64,000 nt of DNA. Origin: Sulfuricurvum sp. (GTDB taxonomy: Bacteria > Campylobacterota > Campylobacteria > Campylobacterales > Sulfurimonadaceae). The notes under the pieces are model-generated. The model was not told the DNA's origin. It worked only from the letters and a program-made list of their open reading frames with translations, and made no database searches. Shown here piece by piece: positions 6,520-16,479 of this stretch. Location: assembly GCF_023229695.1 (NCBI RefSeq), contig NZ_JALNYS010000009.1, positions 62,001-126,000 on the forward strand. The letters are read 5' to 3'. The position numbers were made by a program, and so were the translations under genes. How positions within the stretch are numbered: the first letter of the stretch is position 1; each line of letters begins with the position of its first letter.

Positions 6520-7800
6520 TTACAGAGGTTCTTGTACCCTTTGGGTATGACGAGTAATCTTCACAACCTCTGATGTCACCATAGTTGTATCATTCATCGC
6601 ATCGAACTGCTCCCCGACACTGAGCGCATCTAAATCAATCACTTTTCCCTCACGGGCGATCTGTGCAAATCCGCTTTTGTTTTTATTTTTGGGATGGTTG
6701 GCAGTAAACCCTTGCTCTAGCTGAGTAATCATAAACTGCTTTTGTCGCAGGGTTGATTCGATGCTCTGCGTTAACCGCTCCATCAACGGAGTGATCTCCC
6801 GTCGGCTTTGTTCTAGCCGTTGTGTCATCTGTCGGTTCAAACGCTCTCGTAGCTCTTTGATCAGCTCGCGCTGCACCTCTAACCGATGTTCTACTCCGTG
6901 GCGGTTAAACGCCTCTTGCATCGAGAGGAGCTGTTCACGTTTGCGCTCCAGCCGCTGCTGTACCATCCCGTAAGCACTGTATCGAATCTCATCGATGCTT
7001 TGACGCAGTTCGTTGCGATCGGGTAATATCATCTGCATTGCGGCGCTCGGTGTCGGGGCGCGCATGTCCGCTACATAATCGCTGATCACCCAGTCGATCT
7101 CATGACCCACCGCCGACATAACGGGGGTGTTCATTGCGAACATGGCATTGGCAACGATCTCTTCGTTAAACGCCCATAAATCCTCGATGCTTCCGCCGCC
7201 CCGTCCGACAACGACCGCAGAGGCGTTTAAGGTATCGGCATATCTCAGAGCATCGGCTATCTGTCCCGCCGCACTTGGTCCTTGAACCAATACATCCAAA
7301 ACGATGAGTTTGACCAGCGGCCATCGATGTGAGGCGACGCGCTGCATATCTTGCAGTGCGGCCCCCGTCGCGGAGGTGACTAAAATAATCGTTTGGGGAA
7401 ATTTAGGGAATGTTTTTTTACGGGTCGGGTCGAAGTACCCTTTGGCTTCCAACTTTTGCTTGAGTTGCTCAAACGCTACCGCCAAAGCCCCCGCACCGTA
7501 AGGTTCGGCACTAAAGGCGTTGATCTGATACTCGCCGCGCGGTTTATAGAGGCTGAGTGCCCCGTGCAAGACGATATGAGCCCCCTCTTCGAGAGAGAAT
7601 TTCAAACGGGCGGCATTGCCCTTGAACATCACACATTTAATCGCCGATTCATTGTCTTTTAGGGTGAAATAGATGTGCCCGCTGCCGTGTTTGGTGACGC
7701 GGGAGAGCTCCCCCTCGACGCTGACAAATTCGAAGGTTGTCTCTAAAAGGGTCTTAATCTGTTCGTTCAAAGAGGAGACACTTAACATTGTATTTGACAT
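6520..7800 (-). CDS. xseA: Exodeoxyribonuclease VII large subunit
   Basis: A 426-residue subunit that, with XseB, degrades single-stranded DNA in both directions. The N-terminal OB fold (SVEGELSRVTKHGSGHIYFTLKD) is followed by the catalytic domain with VGRGGGSIEDLWAFNEE and SAVGHEIDWVISDYVADMRAPTPSAA, then a long coiled-coil region. The last dozen residues are encoded by a dispersed repeat shared with 4896-4925, so the C-terminus is probably not ancestral. It is the last gene of the long leftward block, separated from menG by the AlbA_2 gene. Confidence 0.93.
   Translation of the reverse strand: MSNTMLSVSSLNEQIKTLLETTFEFVSVEGELSRVTKHGSGHIYFTLKDNESAIKCVMFKGNAARLKFSLEEGAHIVLHGALSLYKPRGEYQINAFSAEPYGAGALAVAFEQLKQKLEAKGYFDPTRKKTFPKFPQTIILVTSATGAALQDMQRVASHRWPLVKLIVLDVLVQGPSAAGQIADALRYADTLNASAVVVGRGGGSIEDLWAFNEEIVANAMFAMNTPVMSAVGHEIDWVISDYVADMRAPTPSAAMQMILPDRNELRQSIDEIRYSAYGMVQQRLERKREQLLSMQEAFNRHGVEHRLEVQRELIKELRERLNRQMTQRLEQSRREITPLMERLTQSIESTLRQKQFMITQLEQGFTANHPKNKNKSGFAQIAREGKVIDLDALSVGEQFDAMNDTTMVTSEVVKITRHTQRVQEPL
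6524..6553. repeat. Right inverted repeat, overlapping the 3' end of xseA
   Basis: Reverse complement of 4896-4925 with one mismatch. It lies inside the xseA reading frame and encodes its last residues (ITRHTQRVQEPL), so arrival of the repeat appears to have replaced the native C-terminus. It carries the same palindromic arms as the left copy. Confidence 0.75.
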
Positions 7801-7811
7801 CTTCTATCCCA

Positions 7812-9779
7812 CTATTTTATATCGGTTGCTTTGTATGCTTGTTTTTCATGAGTCGGTGTTGCAGGAAATGCCAATAGTAATTGACGATCCCGTACCATCT
7901 CAGTCAAATGTTGCTTACGTAAGGCGTCAGGACTTCTATTGAGAAAATGCGCCAAAACGGATAACGGTATATATTGACCTGAACAAATATCGAGAATGAT
8001 TCTTCTCATAACTTGTTTCGGCAAACGTCCATCTGTAGTTTCTTCTGCCATAGATAATATAAATTTTAAATACTCAGGGTCTATGTATCTCACATCATCA
8101 ATCACGGGTGCATCCAGATGATCACTTACCAACCGACCTTGTTCATCTCGAACTGCATCCGATATTCCTAAGCTACCTTCGGATATTCCTAAGCTACCTT
8201 CGGATATTCCTAAGCTACCTTCGGATATTCCTAACCTCTGAGGTAAATTATGAGTAAATACATCATCAGGTGTTGGCAATTGTACGCCAGGTAATACATA
8301 AACAGTACCTCGTGACTTCCCGGAAGATTCTAAAAATCCATTTTTCACTAATTTCTGCAATGCCATAGATATATCATGAGCATGATCAGAGACAAGCTCA
8401 AGCAACCGATTGTGAGTAACCACATTTTCTAAAGCAGCAGTTATCATAGCAGTACGTTCTAATTGATTTAAACTATCAAAATTTTTACCAAACATACGTC
8501 GTAAAACTTCTATTACTTCGGTTGGATATAAATCGATCATACGAAGCTCAAGTAATGTTTGTTCAGGTTCATCTTTTTCATATAAAAATGGTGGACGCCA
8601 TTCTTGACTTTTCCATCCGACAAAGATTTTTGGAACTCCGGAACCTGCGCGTTCTCCAAGCCCGATCATAAGAAACATTTGATGCATTAATCGATTTCTA
8701 CAATCACTCTCCCCACCTTGCATCACTTGTTCAATCGGAAGACGTAAATTACCTGGATTTCTAAATCCAAACATATCAGGTCGTTTAACAACTAAAATAG
8801 AAATTCTTCCTGAATAATCTGCATGAACAATAGTATTTACTAACGCTTCTCGTAGTGCTTCGTGTACGGGAGTATCGTCACGTCGTTGATCTCCTTTGAG
8901 TTCAAAAGGAGTCTTCAAATCAGCAACAAGTTTACGATAGACTTTACGGTAAAAATCAAATAAGTTTCCCGACCATGTCCCATCTGGGACAATACGATCT
9001 ACCCACCGTTTTTCCGTTTTTGCTTCAGGTCTTTCTTGATAATCGACAAAATAATGTGGCATAGCTTCTTGAATTGAAGGCCATTTACCAAACATCAACA
9101 ATCCTGCTATAGTTAAACCTACTTCTTTTGTCTGGCGGTCTTGTCTCCAACCATTAAGTTGTCTCAAAAACTCAAGTCCATCATAATCAAGAAACGGATG
9201 TGTCGGATTACGATCTCTCAACATCTGACGATAAATGCGTAAGCTTTCCAAATCGATATCATCAAGATTATATCCATCTAAAATTTTACTATCCCGAATG
9301 TCTTCAACTTGTTCCGCCAACATCCGCTTAACAGTTTCATCATCACACTTTCTATCCCCTTCATGAAGACGTCGATAGGTATTTCCTCCAAAAGGATTAG
9401 CATTTAGAAATACAGGTTTTTGATGTCGAGTTGCACGAGGAATATCAATGATTATAATTTCTGCCTCACCGATAGGCAAACGTTGGATATCTTTGTCCAC
9501 TATGAGATTATGACTTACTTTTTTGGGATTGTTAAGATTATCAAAAAGTTCTTTCACTACTTTTTCTGCATCCGGGACACCTTTTGGCTCAAATACCCCA
9601 TGCTTTTCTTTGACTCCGAGTATAACAACTCCGCCATGTGTATTAGCGAAAGCGCTGTACGTTTCCCAAAAACTTTCAGGTAGTTTTCCACGTCCATCTT
9701 GCCCAATAGCAAGTTTACATTCTAGCTCTACAGATTCAGATAACCATTGTAAATCATCAAGCGAAGATATGGTAACCAT
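7812..9779 (-). CDS. AlbA_2/Schlafen-type ATP-binding protein (COG2865)
   Basis: A 655-residue protein with an N-terminal AlbA_2 domain (ESVELECKLAIGQDGRGKLPESFWET...GGVVILGV) and a central GHKL-like ATPase segment (HEALREALVNTIVHADYSG, RNPGNLRLP, GSGVPKIF), then winged-helix-like C-terminal parts. Such proteins are called transcriptional regulators or putative helicases and are frequent in accessory and defence regions; the function is not established. Residues about 515-540 are an in-frame tandem repeat LGISEGS. It sits between menG and xseA, which I recall as adjacent in C. jejuni, and so looks like an insertion. Confidence 0.8.
   Translation of the reverse strand: MVTISSLDDLQWLSESVELECKLAIGQDGRGKLPESFWETYSAFANTHGGVVILGVKEKHGVFEPKGVPDAEKVVKELFDNLNNPKKVSHNLIVDKDIQRLPIGEAEIIIIDIPRATRHQKPVFLNANPFGGNTYRRLHEGDRKCDDETVKRMLAEQVEDIRDSKILDGYNLDDIDLESLRIYRQMLRDRNPTHPFLDYDGLEFLRQLNGWRQDRQTKEVGLTIAGLLMFGKWPSIQEAMPHYFVDYQERPEAKTEKRWVDRIVPDGTWSGNLFDFYRKVYRKLVADLKTPFELKGDQRRDDTPVHEALREALVNTIVHADYSGRISILVVKRPDMFGFRNPGNLRLPIEQVMQGGESDCRNRLMHQMFLMIGLGERAGSGVPKIFVGWKSQEWRPPFLYEKDEPEQTLLELRMIDLYPTEVIEVLRRMFGKNFDSLNQLERTAMITAALENVVTHNRLLELVSDHAHDISMALQKLVKNGFLESSGKSRGTVYVLPGVQLPTPDDVFTHNLPQRLGISEGSLGISEGSLGISEGSLGISDAVRDEQGRLVSDHLDAPVIDDVRYIDPEYLKFILSMAEETTDGRLPKQVMRRIILDICSGQYIPLSVLAHFLNRSPDALRKQHLTEMVRDRQLLLAFPATPTHEKQAYKATDIK
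8161..8236. repeat. 21-bp in-frame tandem repeat in the AlbA_2 gene
   Basis: Three identical 21-bp units (8161-8181, 8182-8202, 8203-8223) and a partial fourth. On the coding strand each encodes LGISEGS. The unit length is a multiple of three, so copy-number change would keep the frame; perfect identity suggests recent expansion. Confidence 0.9.
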
Positions 9780-9826
9780 TTTTTTCCTTTAACCTACCGC
9801 GTGATACAGTAGGCCTTACCACACGA

Positions 9827-10537
9827 TTACTTTTTACGGGCGATCATCAACGTCGAAATGTCCATCGAGAAACTTTTGGAATAGAGCATCTCAAAACCAG
9901 CTTCTTCCAACTCTGTTCTCATTTTTCCAACCGTCAAGAATCCCTCAATCGAATCGGGGAGATAGCGGTACGCTTCGTAGTTGTTGGAGATCAATCCACC
10001 GATGCGGGGGAGGACATTGTTCATGTACCAATCGCGTATTTTTCCGAGTGTGGAAGGATTTTCATTTTTCATAAATTCCAAAATAACGACCAATCCCCCC
10101 GATTTGAGAACACGGTTAAATTCGCGCAATCCCGCTTGGCGTTCTACGACGTTGCGGATACCGTACGAGATACTGATAATGTCCGCAGAGGTGTCTGGCT
10201 TGGGAAGCTGTGTTGCGGGAGCAATGTGAAACGACATCTGAGGAAATTTATCCCGTCCCACACCGACCATCCCCTCTGAGGGGTCGATCCCGACAATCTC
10301 ACGGACAGCGATTCTCGCTTTATCGGCACGCCGTTTCCAATACCCCATCATATCGCCGGTGCCGCACGCCACATCGACAATAGAGTCTATGGACGGACTC
10401 AAACAATACCCAAACGCCAAATCGCATGCCTTTCGACGCCAAAAGGTATCGACACCCATACTGAGCACCCGATTGGCACGATCATACGTCGGGGCGATAT
10501 CGTTGAACATCGAGACGATTTTTTCTTGTTTGGTCAT
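9827..10537 (-). CDS. menG: Demethylmenaquinone methyltransferase
   Basis: A 236-residue SAM-dependent methyltransferase of the UbiE/MenG family, performing the last C-methylation of menaquinone. The SAM motif is VDVACGTGDMM, followed by the family segments GIDPSEGM and ISYGIRNV. I chose the ATG at 10537 (MTKQEK), preceded by AGGAAT; a longer frame would begin at 10564 inside ribD. Campylobacterota make menaquinone by the futalosine route, so the menG name fits better than ubiE. Downstream of ribD in the leftward block. Confidence 0.88.
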   Translation of the reverse strand: MTKQEKIVSMFNDIAPTYDRANRVLSMGVDTFWRRKACDLAFGYCLSPSIDSIVDVACGTGDMMGYWKRRADKARIAVREIVGIDPSEGMVGVGRDKFPQMSFHIAPATQLPKPDTSADIISISYGIRNVVERQAGLREFNRVLKSGGLVVILEFMKNENPSTLGKIRDWYMNNVLPRIGGLISNNYEAYRYLPDSIEGFLTVGKMRTELEEAGFEMLYSKSFSMDISTLMIARKK

Positions 10538-10545
10538 AAAAATTC

Positions 10546-11553
10546 CTATCTTTTCTTCATCCAAAGGATAATATTATCGGTGATTTTAGCGTGCAGTACC
10601 TCAAAATCCTCTTGTACGGTGCCAAGAGTTTGTGTTCCGCCTCCGATTTTAGGAGCAATGTAACTAAGACACCAATCGATGTAGCTAGAGGCACTTTCCA
10701 TCATCGCTGATCCCCCCTCAATCATAACAAGAGCATATTGTTCGATTCTATCCAATGAAGATTCAATAAATACTTGACGATCCGGGATATGAAAAAGTGG
10801 AATCGAACGATCAAACTCTGCATTGCGCGAATAGATCAATACATCGGGAGCGTTCCCCCCGATCAATCTCGCATCGAGTGTCGGTCGATCGATGCGCACC
10901 GTATTGCCCCCGATCACAATTAGATCGCATCGGTCACGAAGCGCATGAACATGTTCTCGTGAAGTAACAGAGCTGATCGACCCCTTATCAATCGATCCGT
11001 CTAAACGCTGTGCCCATTTAAAAAAGACAAAAGGGGTGTAGTGCCATTTCAAAAACGGCTCCAGCAGTTTTTCCCCTTCATCTTCCAAAATTCCAAATTC
11101 ACACGCAACTCCGGCTCCCTTTACGATCTCGGCACCGCCTGATGCTATGGGGTTTGGATCTTTCATACTTATATAGAGTTTTTGTATCCCCAAATCACGA
11201 ATCAGCAAGGCGCATGAGGGGGTTTTTCCGCTATGGGAACACGGTTCCAGTGTCACCGCCATCGATACCGTTTTAAAAATACCGTTGTGATGAGACCGTA
11301 GGTAATCGTGTATATAATGGGAATCATCGCTATCAATAATAGCCTTGTCGCCGGATAAGATTGTGTAGGCATCCCGCAGGGCATACACTTCCGCGTGGGG
11401 ACCGCCCGCTTTTTTATGGGCCGCTACGGAGAGTATCTCACCGTGTTCACCGATACAGACGGCACCGACGGCAGGATTGGGAAAAGTAAGAAGCTGATAC
11501 TCCCACGCCGCATTAAGGGCAAGGGTCATGGCGTGTGAGGGGTTCATCACCAC
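10546..11553 (-). CDS. ribD: Riboflavin biosynthesis protein RibD (deaminase/reductase)
   Basis: A 335-residue bifunctional enzyme of riboflavin synthesis. The N-terminal cytidine-deaminase-like domain carries the zinc motifs PHAEVYAL and LEPCSHSGKTPSC. The C-terminal reductase domain starts around FFKWAQRLDGSID and includes VIGGNTVRIDRPTLDARL. It is slightly shorter than E. coli RibD (367) but both domains are present. It overlaps rimP by 7 nt and ends 9 nt before the menG ATG. Confidence 0.92.
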   Translation of the reverse strand: MVMNPSHAMTLALNAAWEYQLLTFPNPAVGAVCIGEHGEILSVAAHKKAGGPHAEVYALRDAYTILSGDKAIIDSDDSHYIHDYLRSHHNGIFKTVSMAVTLEPCSHSGKTPSCALLIRDLGIQKLYISMKDPNPIASGGAEIVKGAGVACEFGILEDEGEKLLEPFLKWHYTPFVFFKWAQRLDGSIDKGSISSVTSREHVHALRDRCDLIVIGGNTVRIDRPTLDARLIGGNAPDVLIYSRNAEFDRSIPLFHIPDRQVFIESSLDRIEQYALVMIEGGSAMMESASSYIDWCLSYIAPKIGGGTQTLGTVQEDFEVLHAKITDNIILWMKKR

Positions 11554-11978
11554 TCGAAGTAGGTCTTAGCCTTGCTGATCGAGCGGAAAGGGAGAGTGTG
11601 TTCCTCCCCCTCTTTGGTTCGGATCGTGATCTCATCGTTTTGGGCACCAATGAGTTCCCCGTCGTATTTGGATTTGTCAATCGTAGAAAGTAGAACCTTT
11701 TCGCCGATCGATTGAACAAAATGGGAGAATGTTTTCAGCTTGCGCTCAATCCCGGGAGAACTCACTTCAAGGCGATAATCCCCTCCGACCGGAGGGGTAA
11801 CGTCCAGAAGCGGTGAGATCAGATGGGTCGCTTCGACACATCGGTCCAGACTCACCCCTCCCGGAGCGGTCACGCTTACACGGAAAATCGTTTGGTCATT
11901 TTCATTTAAAATCGCCGTATCGTAGAGGGAGAGTCCTATCGACTCGACCATTTTTTTAATGTCGCTCTCAAGACTCAT
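11547..11978 (-). CDS. rimP: Ribosome maturation factor RimP
   Basis: A 143-residue protein required for 30S subunit maturation. Recognisable RimP segments are GVSLDRCVEATHLISPLLD, YRLEVSSPGIERKL and the C-terminal SH3-like barrel ending RSISKAKTYFEW. I chose the ATG at 11978, which has AAGGAG about 7 nt upstream and overlaps rbfA by 11 nt; an earlier ATG at 11996 would add PRRKK. Part of the conserved infB-rbfA-rimP operon. Confidence 0.92.
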   Translation of the reverse strand: MSLESDIKKMVESIGLSLYDTAILNENDQTIFRVSVTAPGGVSLDRCVEATHLISPLLDVTPPVGGDYRLEVSSPGIERKLKTFSHFVQSIGEKVLLSTIDKSKYDGELIGAQNDEITIRTKEGEEHTLPFRSISKAKTYFEW

Positions 11979-12333
11979 CTTTTTTCTCCTTGGCAATTTT
12001 GGCGAATAACGCCTCTATATTTTGACTCCGTTTCAACGTATCGTCAAAAACAAAGGTCAAGCGGGGCGAACGGAACCACCCCTGATCCCGCATGCAGTGC
12101 TCTTCGATAATCGGACGTGCTTTTTCAAGCTGCTTGATAAAAGCGGCCTGCTCTTGCGGCGTGTAATCGTGCGGGTCTAGATAGACTTTCGCATCGCTGC
12201 GTCCGCGTGAGCAGCTGACATCAATAACATCTACTTCGCGTACCCGCGCATCGGCCAGCTGCGAAATCGCTTCAGGGATGATCTCTTTGAGGATCGATTC
12301 CGTACGTTTGATTTTTATTTGTGCCGGTGTCAC
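11968..12333 (-). CDS. rbfA: Ribosome-binding factor A
   Basis: A 121-residue single KH-like domain protein that binds the 30S subunit during late maturation and cold adaptation. Typical features are the N-terminal [22 protein letters not shown], the [10 protein letters not shown] strand and [24 protein letters not shown] at the C-terminus. It overlaps infB by 4 nt and rimP by 11 nt, so translation of the three is probably coupled. Confidence 0.93.
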   Translation of the reverse strand: MTPAQIKIKRTESILKEIIPEAISQLADARVREVDVIDVSCSRGRSDAKVYLDPHDYTPQEQAAFIKQLEKARPIIEEHCMRDQGWFRSPRLTFVFDDTLKRSQNIEALFAKIAKEKKDES

Positions 12334-14870
12334 AGGGTTACTTTAGTCTCGATTTTTTTGAACGTTTCGATAACGTCACCCACTTTGACATCGGTGTAGC
12401 CGTTCAGGACAACACCGCAATCGAACCCTTTGGTTACCTCTTTGACATCGTCTTTGAAACGGCGAAGGGAGGTAAGGTCACCCTCATGGATAACGACACC
12501 CTCACGGATAACACGAACCATACCGCCGCGCACGAGTTTACCGTCCACAACCACACATCCGGCAATGGTTCCGGTACCGCGAGGCATTGGGAAGGTATCA
12601 CGAACTTCCGCTTGCCCGGTATTTTCTTCACGGAATTGCGGTGCCATCATACCGCCGAGCAATAATTTAACATCATCGATCAACTGATAAATGATAGAGT
12701 AGGTTTTAATCTCTACCCCCATCTGTTTTGCCATAGCATTTACATTACCCGTAGGACGGACGTTGAACCCTAATAAGGCACAGTTTTCACTGTTGTTAAC
12801 CAATGCAATGTCATTTTCGGTAATACCGCCGACACCGCTGGAGATCACTTCAACTTTAACCTCTTCGTTGCGCAATTCTGCAAGAGCTGATTTAATCGCT
12901 TCGAGAGAACCGTGAACGTCGGTTTTAAGTACCACTTTGAGTGCCTTAATACGACCCTCTGCGATCAACGAGGTCAGATCATCAAAGGATGCTTTAGTAC
13001 TCAATGAAAGTTCACGGTGACGATCATACTCTGCCCGTTTTTGTGCTACTTCACGCGCTTCACGATCGCTCTCCATCGCCATCATCACTTCACCTGAGGG
13101 CGGTACGTCGCTCAAACCGACGACAACGGCTGTTTGACTCGGTCCGATCTCCTGAAGCTGTGCTTTACGATCATTGATCAACGCGCGAACGCGTCCGTAT
13201 GCACCGCCGCACACGATGTTGTCACCGACACGGAGTGTTCCGTTTTGCACGATAACGGTAGCAACCGGTCCACGCCCTTTTTCCAGAGTAGACTCGACAA
13301 CAACCGCTTTCGCCATAACATCAGGGTTTGCTTTGAGTTCCATCACTTCCGATTGAAGCAAGATTGCTTCCAAAAGCTCATCAATACCGGTCATTGCTTT
13401 AGCCGATACGCCGACGAATTCGACATCTCCGCCCCACTCTGTAGGGTTAAGTCCGAGTTCCGCCATTTGCGCTTTAACCATGTCCGGATTCGCACCCGGT
13501 TTATCCATTTTATTAACCGCAACGATTACCGGTACTTTTGCATCTTGTGCATGTTTTACCGATTCGCGGGTTTGAGGCTTAACACCGTCATCCGCCGCAA
13601 CAACGATTACGATGATATCGGTAAGCTGTGCACCGCGTGAACGCATCGCACTAAACGCTTCGTGCCCCGGAGTATCGAGGAACGTAATCAGTTTCCCTTT
13701 TTGTTCTACCGAATACGCACCGATATGCTGGGTAATCCCCCCTGCCTCGCCGTGTGCTACTTTAGCGTTACGGATTGCATCCAAAAGGGATGTTTTACCA
13801 TGGTCAACGTGCCCCATGATCGTGATAACCGGAGGACGTTCAACCGCACCTTCACTGTCTTCGTGCTCTTCATCATACGCGCTTTCAAGATTAAAGGCAT
13901 CTTTTGGATCAATGGTCGTGACTTCAACACCGAACTCACTCGCCAAAATTTCGATTTCATCCTTGCCCAAAAAGTCATTTTTGGTAACCATCATTCCAAG
14001 GTCAAAAAGGACTTTAATAACGGCAGAAATAGTTTGTCCCACTTTTTCGGCAAATTCATAGACACGGATATCTTCTGCTATTTCGACGTGGGTAACCACT
14101 TCGTCTTCTTTTGCATCTTTGGTGTATTTTTTACGGGCTTCACGGGAAACTTTACGCGGTTTACCCCGGTTTGCCCCCTGCTTTTTACCCGCATTGCGTC
14201 CGATCGGTTTTTTCTCTTTCGGCTTTTGTTGCTCTTCTTCCGGGATAACGTTTTGACCCAAATCGTTAAGGTCCATCAAAACGACCTGATTGTCATCGTA
14301 ATCCATAGAGATTTCGGACATCGATCCGCCGAAAATATCGAGTTTTACCCCTTGCTCTTTTTTCTGGACCGGGCTATTGCTCTGAGCTTTTTTGGCCCGT
14401 TTCGCTTCTAACTCCTGCTGCGCTTCGGCACTTAATTTCCCGTACTGGGAGACATTAAGATTTTCGTGTCGCACCGGTGCGACAAATTCCTCTTCGATCG
14501 GGCGCTTTTTCTTGACAATCTTAAGACCCGAACGTTTCGGAGCTTCCGGGACCGGGGCAACCTCTGCCGCTTCTTCTACGACAGCCCCTTTTTCTACCGC
14601 AACGCTAACTTCGGCAATTTCATTCGGTATTACGACGGCTGGAGCCGTTACTTCTTCTTTAACCGGAGCTTTTGTCGCAGGTTTAGGTGCGGAATTCTCG
14701 GCAGTTGCGCCGCTCATGATATAGTTCATGATTTTTTCGGCTTCTTCGATCGAAACGGTACTCGAAGCGGTCTTAACGTTCAACCCCATTGCTGCCGCTT
14801 TATCGACTACCTCTTTGGAATTGATACCAAGTTCCTTGGCAATTTCATGAACTCTAACTTTATCCATCAT
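12330..14870 (-). CDS. infB: Translation initiation factor IF-2
   Basis: An 846-residue GTPase that brings fMet-tRNA to the 30S subunit. The N-terminus has the small IF2_N helix bundle ([16 protein letters not shown]) and a long charged, Ala/Pro/Glu-rich linker. The G domain shows GHVDHGKT (G1), DTPGHEAF (G3), NKMDKPGA (G4) and SAK (G5), followed by domains II, III and C. Two adjacent ATGs (14870, 14867) are possible. It overlaps ylxR by 11 nt, with GGAG in the ylxR tail as ribosome binding site. Confidence 0.97.
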   Translation of the reverse strand: MMDKVRVHEIAKELGINSKEVVDKAAAMGLNVKTASSTVSIEEAEKIMNYIMSGATAENSAPKPATKAPVKEEVTAPAVVIPNEIAEVSVAVEKGAVVEEAAEVAPVPEAPKRSGLKIVKKKRPIEEEFVAPVRHENLNVSQYGKLSAEAQQELEAKRAKKAQSNSPVQKKEQGVKLDIFGGSMSEISMDYDDNQVVLMDLNDLGQNVIPEEEQQKPKEKKPIGRNAGKKQGANRGKPRKVSREARKKYTKDAKEDEVVTHVEIAEDIRVYEFAEKVGQTISAVIKVLFDLGMMVTKNDFLGKDEIEILASEFGVEVTTIDPKDAFNLESAYDEEHEDSEGAVERPPVITIMGHVDHGKTSLLDAIRNAKVAHGEAGGITQHIGAYSVEQKGKLITFLDTPGHEAFSAMRSRGAQLTDIIVIVVAADDGVKPQTRESVKHAQDAKVPVIVAVNKMDKPGANPDMVKAQMAELGLNPTEWGGDVEFVGVSAKAMTGIDELLEAILLQSEVMELKANPDVMAKAVVVESTLEKGRGPVATVIVQNGTLRVGDNIVCGGAYGRVRALINDRKAQLQEIGPSQTAVVVGLSDVPPSGEVMMAMESDREAREVAQKRAEYDRHRELSLSTKASFDDLTSLIAEGRIKALKVVLKTDVHGSLEAIKSALAELRNEEVKVEVISSGVGGITENDIALVNNSENCALLGFNVRPTGNVNAMAKQMGVEIKTYSIIYQLIDDVKLLLGGMMAPQFREENTGQAEVRDTFPMPRGTGTIAGCVVVDGKLVRGGMVRVIREGVVIHEGDLTSLRRFKDDVKEVTKGFDCGVVLNGYTDVKVGDVIETFKKIETKVTL

Positions 14871-15114
14871 TAACGATGATCTCCTTTAACCGATTCATAA
14901 GCATCTGGGGCGCACTGCTCTTACATTGACGCGCCAACTGGCCGGGTGTCTTTTTGTGCCCTACGCATGCAGTGCACAAATAAAAACTTCGTCCTTGACC
15001 CGTGTAAAACTCGAGAGAGCCTTCGTGACACTGAAGCCGCACGAGAGCAGATTGCGCAAAACGTTCACGACACACTACGCACATACGTACAGGTTGATTT
15101 AAATTTGGCGCCAT
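14860..15114 (-). CDS. YlxR-family RNA-binding protein (DUF448)
   Basis: An 84-residue protein of the YlxR/DUF448 family, known from structures to have a probable RNA-binding surface. Visible features are [27 protein letters not shown]-like [13 protein letters not shown] and a second Cys pair, so a zinc site CxxC...CxxC is possible. Its usual place is just before infB, as here. The precise role is unknown. Confidence 0.85.
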   Translation of the reverse strand: MAPNLNQPVRMCVVCRERFAQSALVRLQCHEGSLEFYTGQGRSFYLCTACVGHKKTPGQLARQCKSSAPQMLMNRLKEIIVNDG

Positions 15115-15135
15115 TATACCTAAATTTTCCTTTAA

Positions 15136-16017
15136 TTACCGCTCTACTATTAGTCCGTCGTTATCAAAATTAAGAATCTTGACATCAAAATCTCCAAACG
15201 ATTCTTTAAATTTATCGGCCATCATTTGCGCATCCTGATCGTAGACCATATTAAAAAACGTCGATCCGCTGCCGGAGAGGGTAGACATCAATGCGCCGTT
15301 ATCATACGCGATCTTCTGTATTGCGAAGAGTTCCGGAAGCATTTTCATCCGTATCTTTTGATGAAATCGGTCCTGCGTCGAAAGGCGGAGCATCTCCCAG
15401 TCTTCATTGAAAAATGCCGATACCGTAACGGCTGTGTGGGAGAGGTTAAAAACCGCGTTCTCTTTACTGTACGACTTCGGAAGCGTCGTTCGCGACTTCG
15501 CCGTCGAAATCGGTTTGTTGGGGATCACGACAACCGCTTTGAGGTAATCGGGAAGATGCTTTTGCTGGGAGAAAACTTTTTGTTTCTCCACCATCGCGGC
15601 ATTAAATCCCCCCATCACGGCCGGGGTGATGTTGTCGGGATGGGTCTCATACACCAGGGCGTGATTTAAAATACGGCGCTTGGAGACCTTGACCCCGGCC
15701 GCTTCATGCGCACAGCTGATGGCGCTGACGATTACGGCGGATGAGCTTCCCAATCCACGGGACATCGGAATTTGATTGTAAAACGTAAATTTAAAATTTT
15801 GCCGTTTTTGGGTCAAGCGGCGATAATGGTCGTTAAAAATACTGACGAAAAGGTTATTCCCCTTGAGACGGGGATTATTTTCCCCCTCCCCTTTGATGGA
15901 GACGGTAAAAAAACGAGACGGCACCAACTCGACTTGATTCCGTAAATCAACAGCAAGACCGAGAGAATCAAATCCCGGTCCCAAATTAGCACTGGTGGCA
16001 GGTACACTAATGAACAA
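15136..16017 (-). CDS. thrB: Homoserine kinase (GHMP family)
   Basis: A 293-residue kinase that phosphorylates homoserine in threonine synthesis. The GHMP hallmarks are the N-terminal [19 protein letters not shown], the ATP-binding loop [16 protein letters not shown] and the C-terminal [12 protein letters not shown]. The length is typical. It starts 9 nt after tsaB and lies 21 nt before ylxR; I recall the same lpxC-tsaB-thrB-ylxR-infB order in C. jejuni. Confidence 0.94.
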   Translation of the reverse strand: MFISVPATSANLGPGFDSLGLAVDLRNQVELVPSRFFTVSIKGEGENNPRLKGNNLFVSIFNDHYRRLTQKRQNFKFTFYNQIPMSRGLGSSSAVIVSAISCAHEAAGVKVSKRRILNHALVYETHPDNITPAVMGGFNAAMVEKQKVFSQQKHLPDYLKAVVVIPNKPISTAKSRTTLPKSYSKENAVFNLSHTAVTVSAFFNEDWEMLRLSTQDRFHQKIRMKMLPELFAIQKIAYDNGALMSTLSGSGSTFFNMVYDQDAQMMADKFKESFGDFDVKILNFDNDGLIVER

Positions 16018-16026
16018 AAACTATCC

Positions 16027-16479
16027 TTATCCTACCGCATCAATTCCGTAATACGGGGCATTATCGGTATCAAAATTTTTCGAGCTTATCGTCCGAGGAA
16101 GGGTAAATCCTTTGAGGAGCGGATTCTCCAACGGCACCATCGAAATTGTATTGCTATTTTTAACGAAATAGAGCTTTCCAACTGCTTTGATGGGGTGATT
16201 TTCGTTAAAAAAGAAAGCATCCGTCGCCAAAAGGGGGATTTTTTTAACGATGCTCACGGTCTGGAGAAAAAGATAGGTCACTTTGATCCCCATAAAGCTA
16301 CCGGGCCCTTTGGCATATACCAGACGTTCAACGTGATATTTTTTCAAAAGGGTGTCAAAAATCTCAGGGAGAGCATCCGAACTCATCGCCTCCGTTGAAA
16401 TCTCTTCGATCAATTCGCCGTTCTCGTATACCCCTACGAGAACCGGTGAGGAGAGGGCGATCACGACCGCTTCATGCAT
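16027..16479 (-). CDS. tsaB: TsaB-like tRNA threonylcarbamoyladenosine protein
   Basis: About 150 residues, a short ASKHA-fold protein resembling TsaB, the scaffold partner of TsaD in making t6A37 of tRNA. Supporting segments are [33 protein letters not shown] (the conserved GPGSFTGxR-like motif) and LLATDAFF. It is shorter than E. coli TsaB (231), as campylobacterial versions are. I chose the ATG at 16479, which overlaps the lpxC stop by 8 nt; the frame is open for 17 more codons upstream inside lpxC. Confidence 0.82.
   Translation of the reverse strand: MHEAVVIALSSPVLVGVYENGELIEEISTEAMSSDALPEIFDTLLKKYHVERLVYAKGPGSFMGIKVTYLFLQTVSIVKKIPLLATDAFFFNENHPIKAVGKLYFVKNSNTISMVPLENPLLKGFTLPRTISSKNFDTDNAPYYGIDAVG

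Noticed and set aside
8161..8236. Possible CRISPR-like array
   Set aside because: Units are directly adjacent with no spacers and encode an in-frame peptide repeat.
13134..14873. Long open frames antisense to infB
   Set aside because: They are shadow frames of a 2.5-kb coding gene, with no ribosome binding sites and composition typical of antisense translation.
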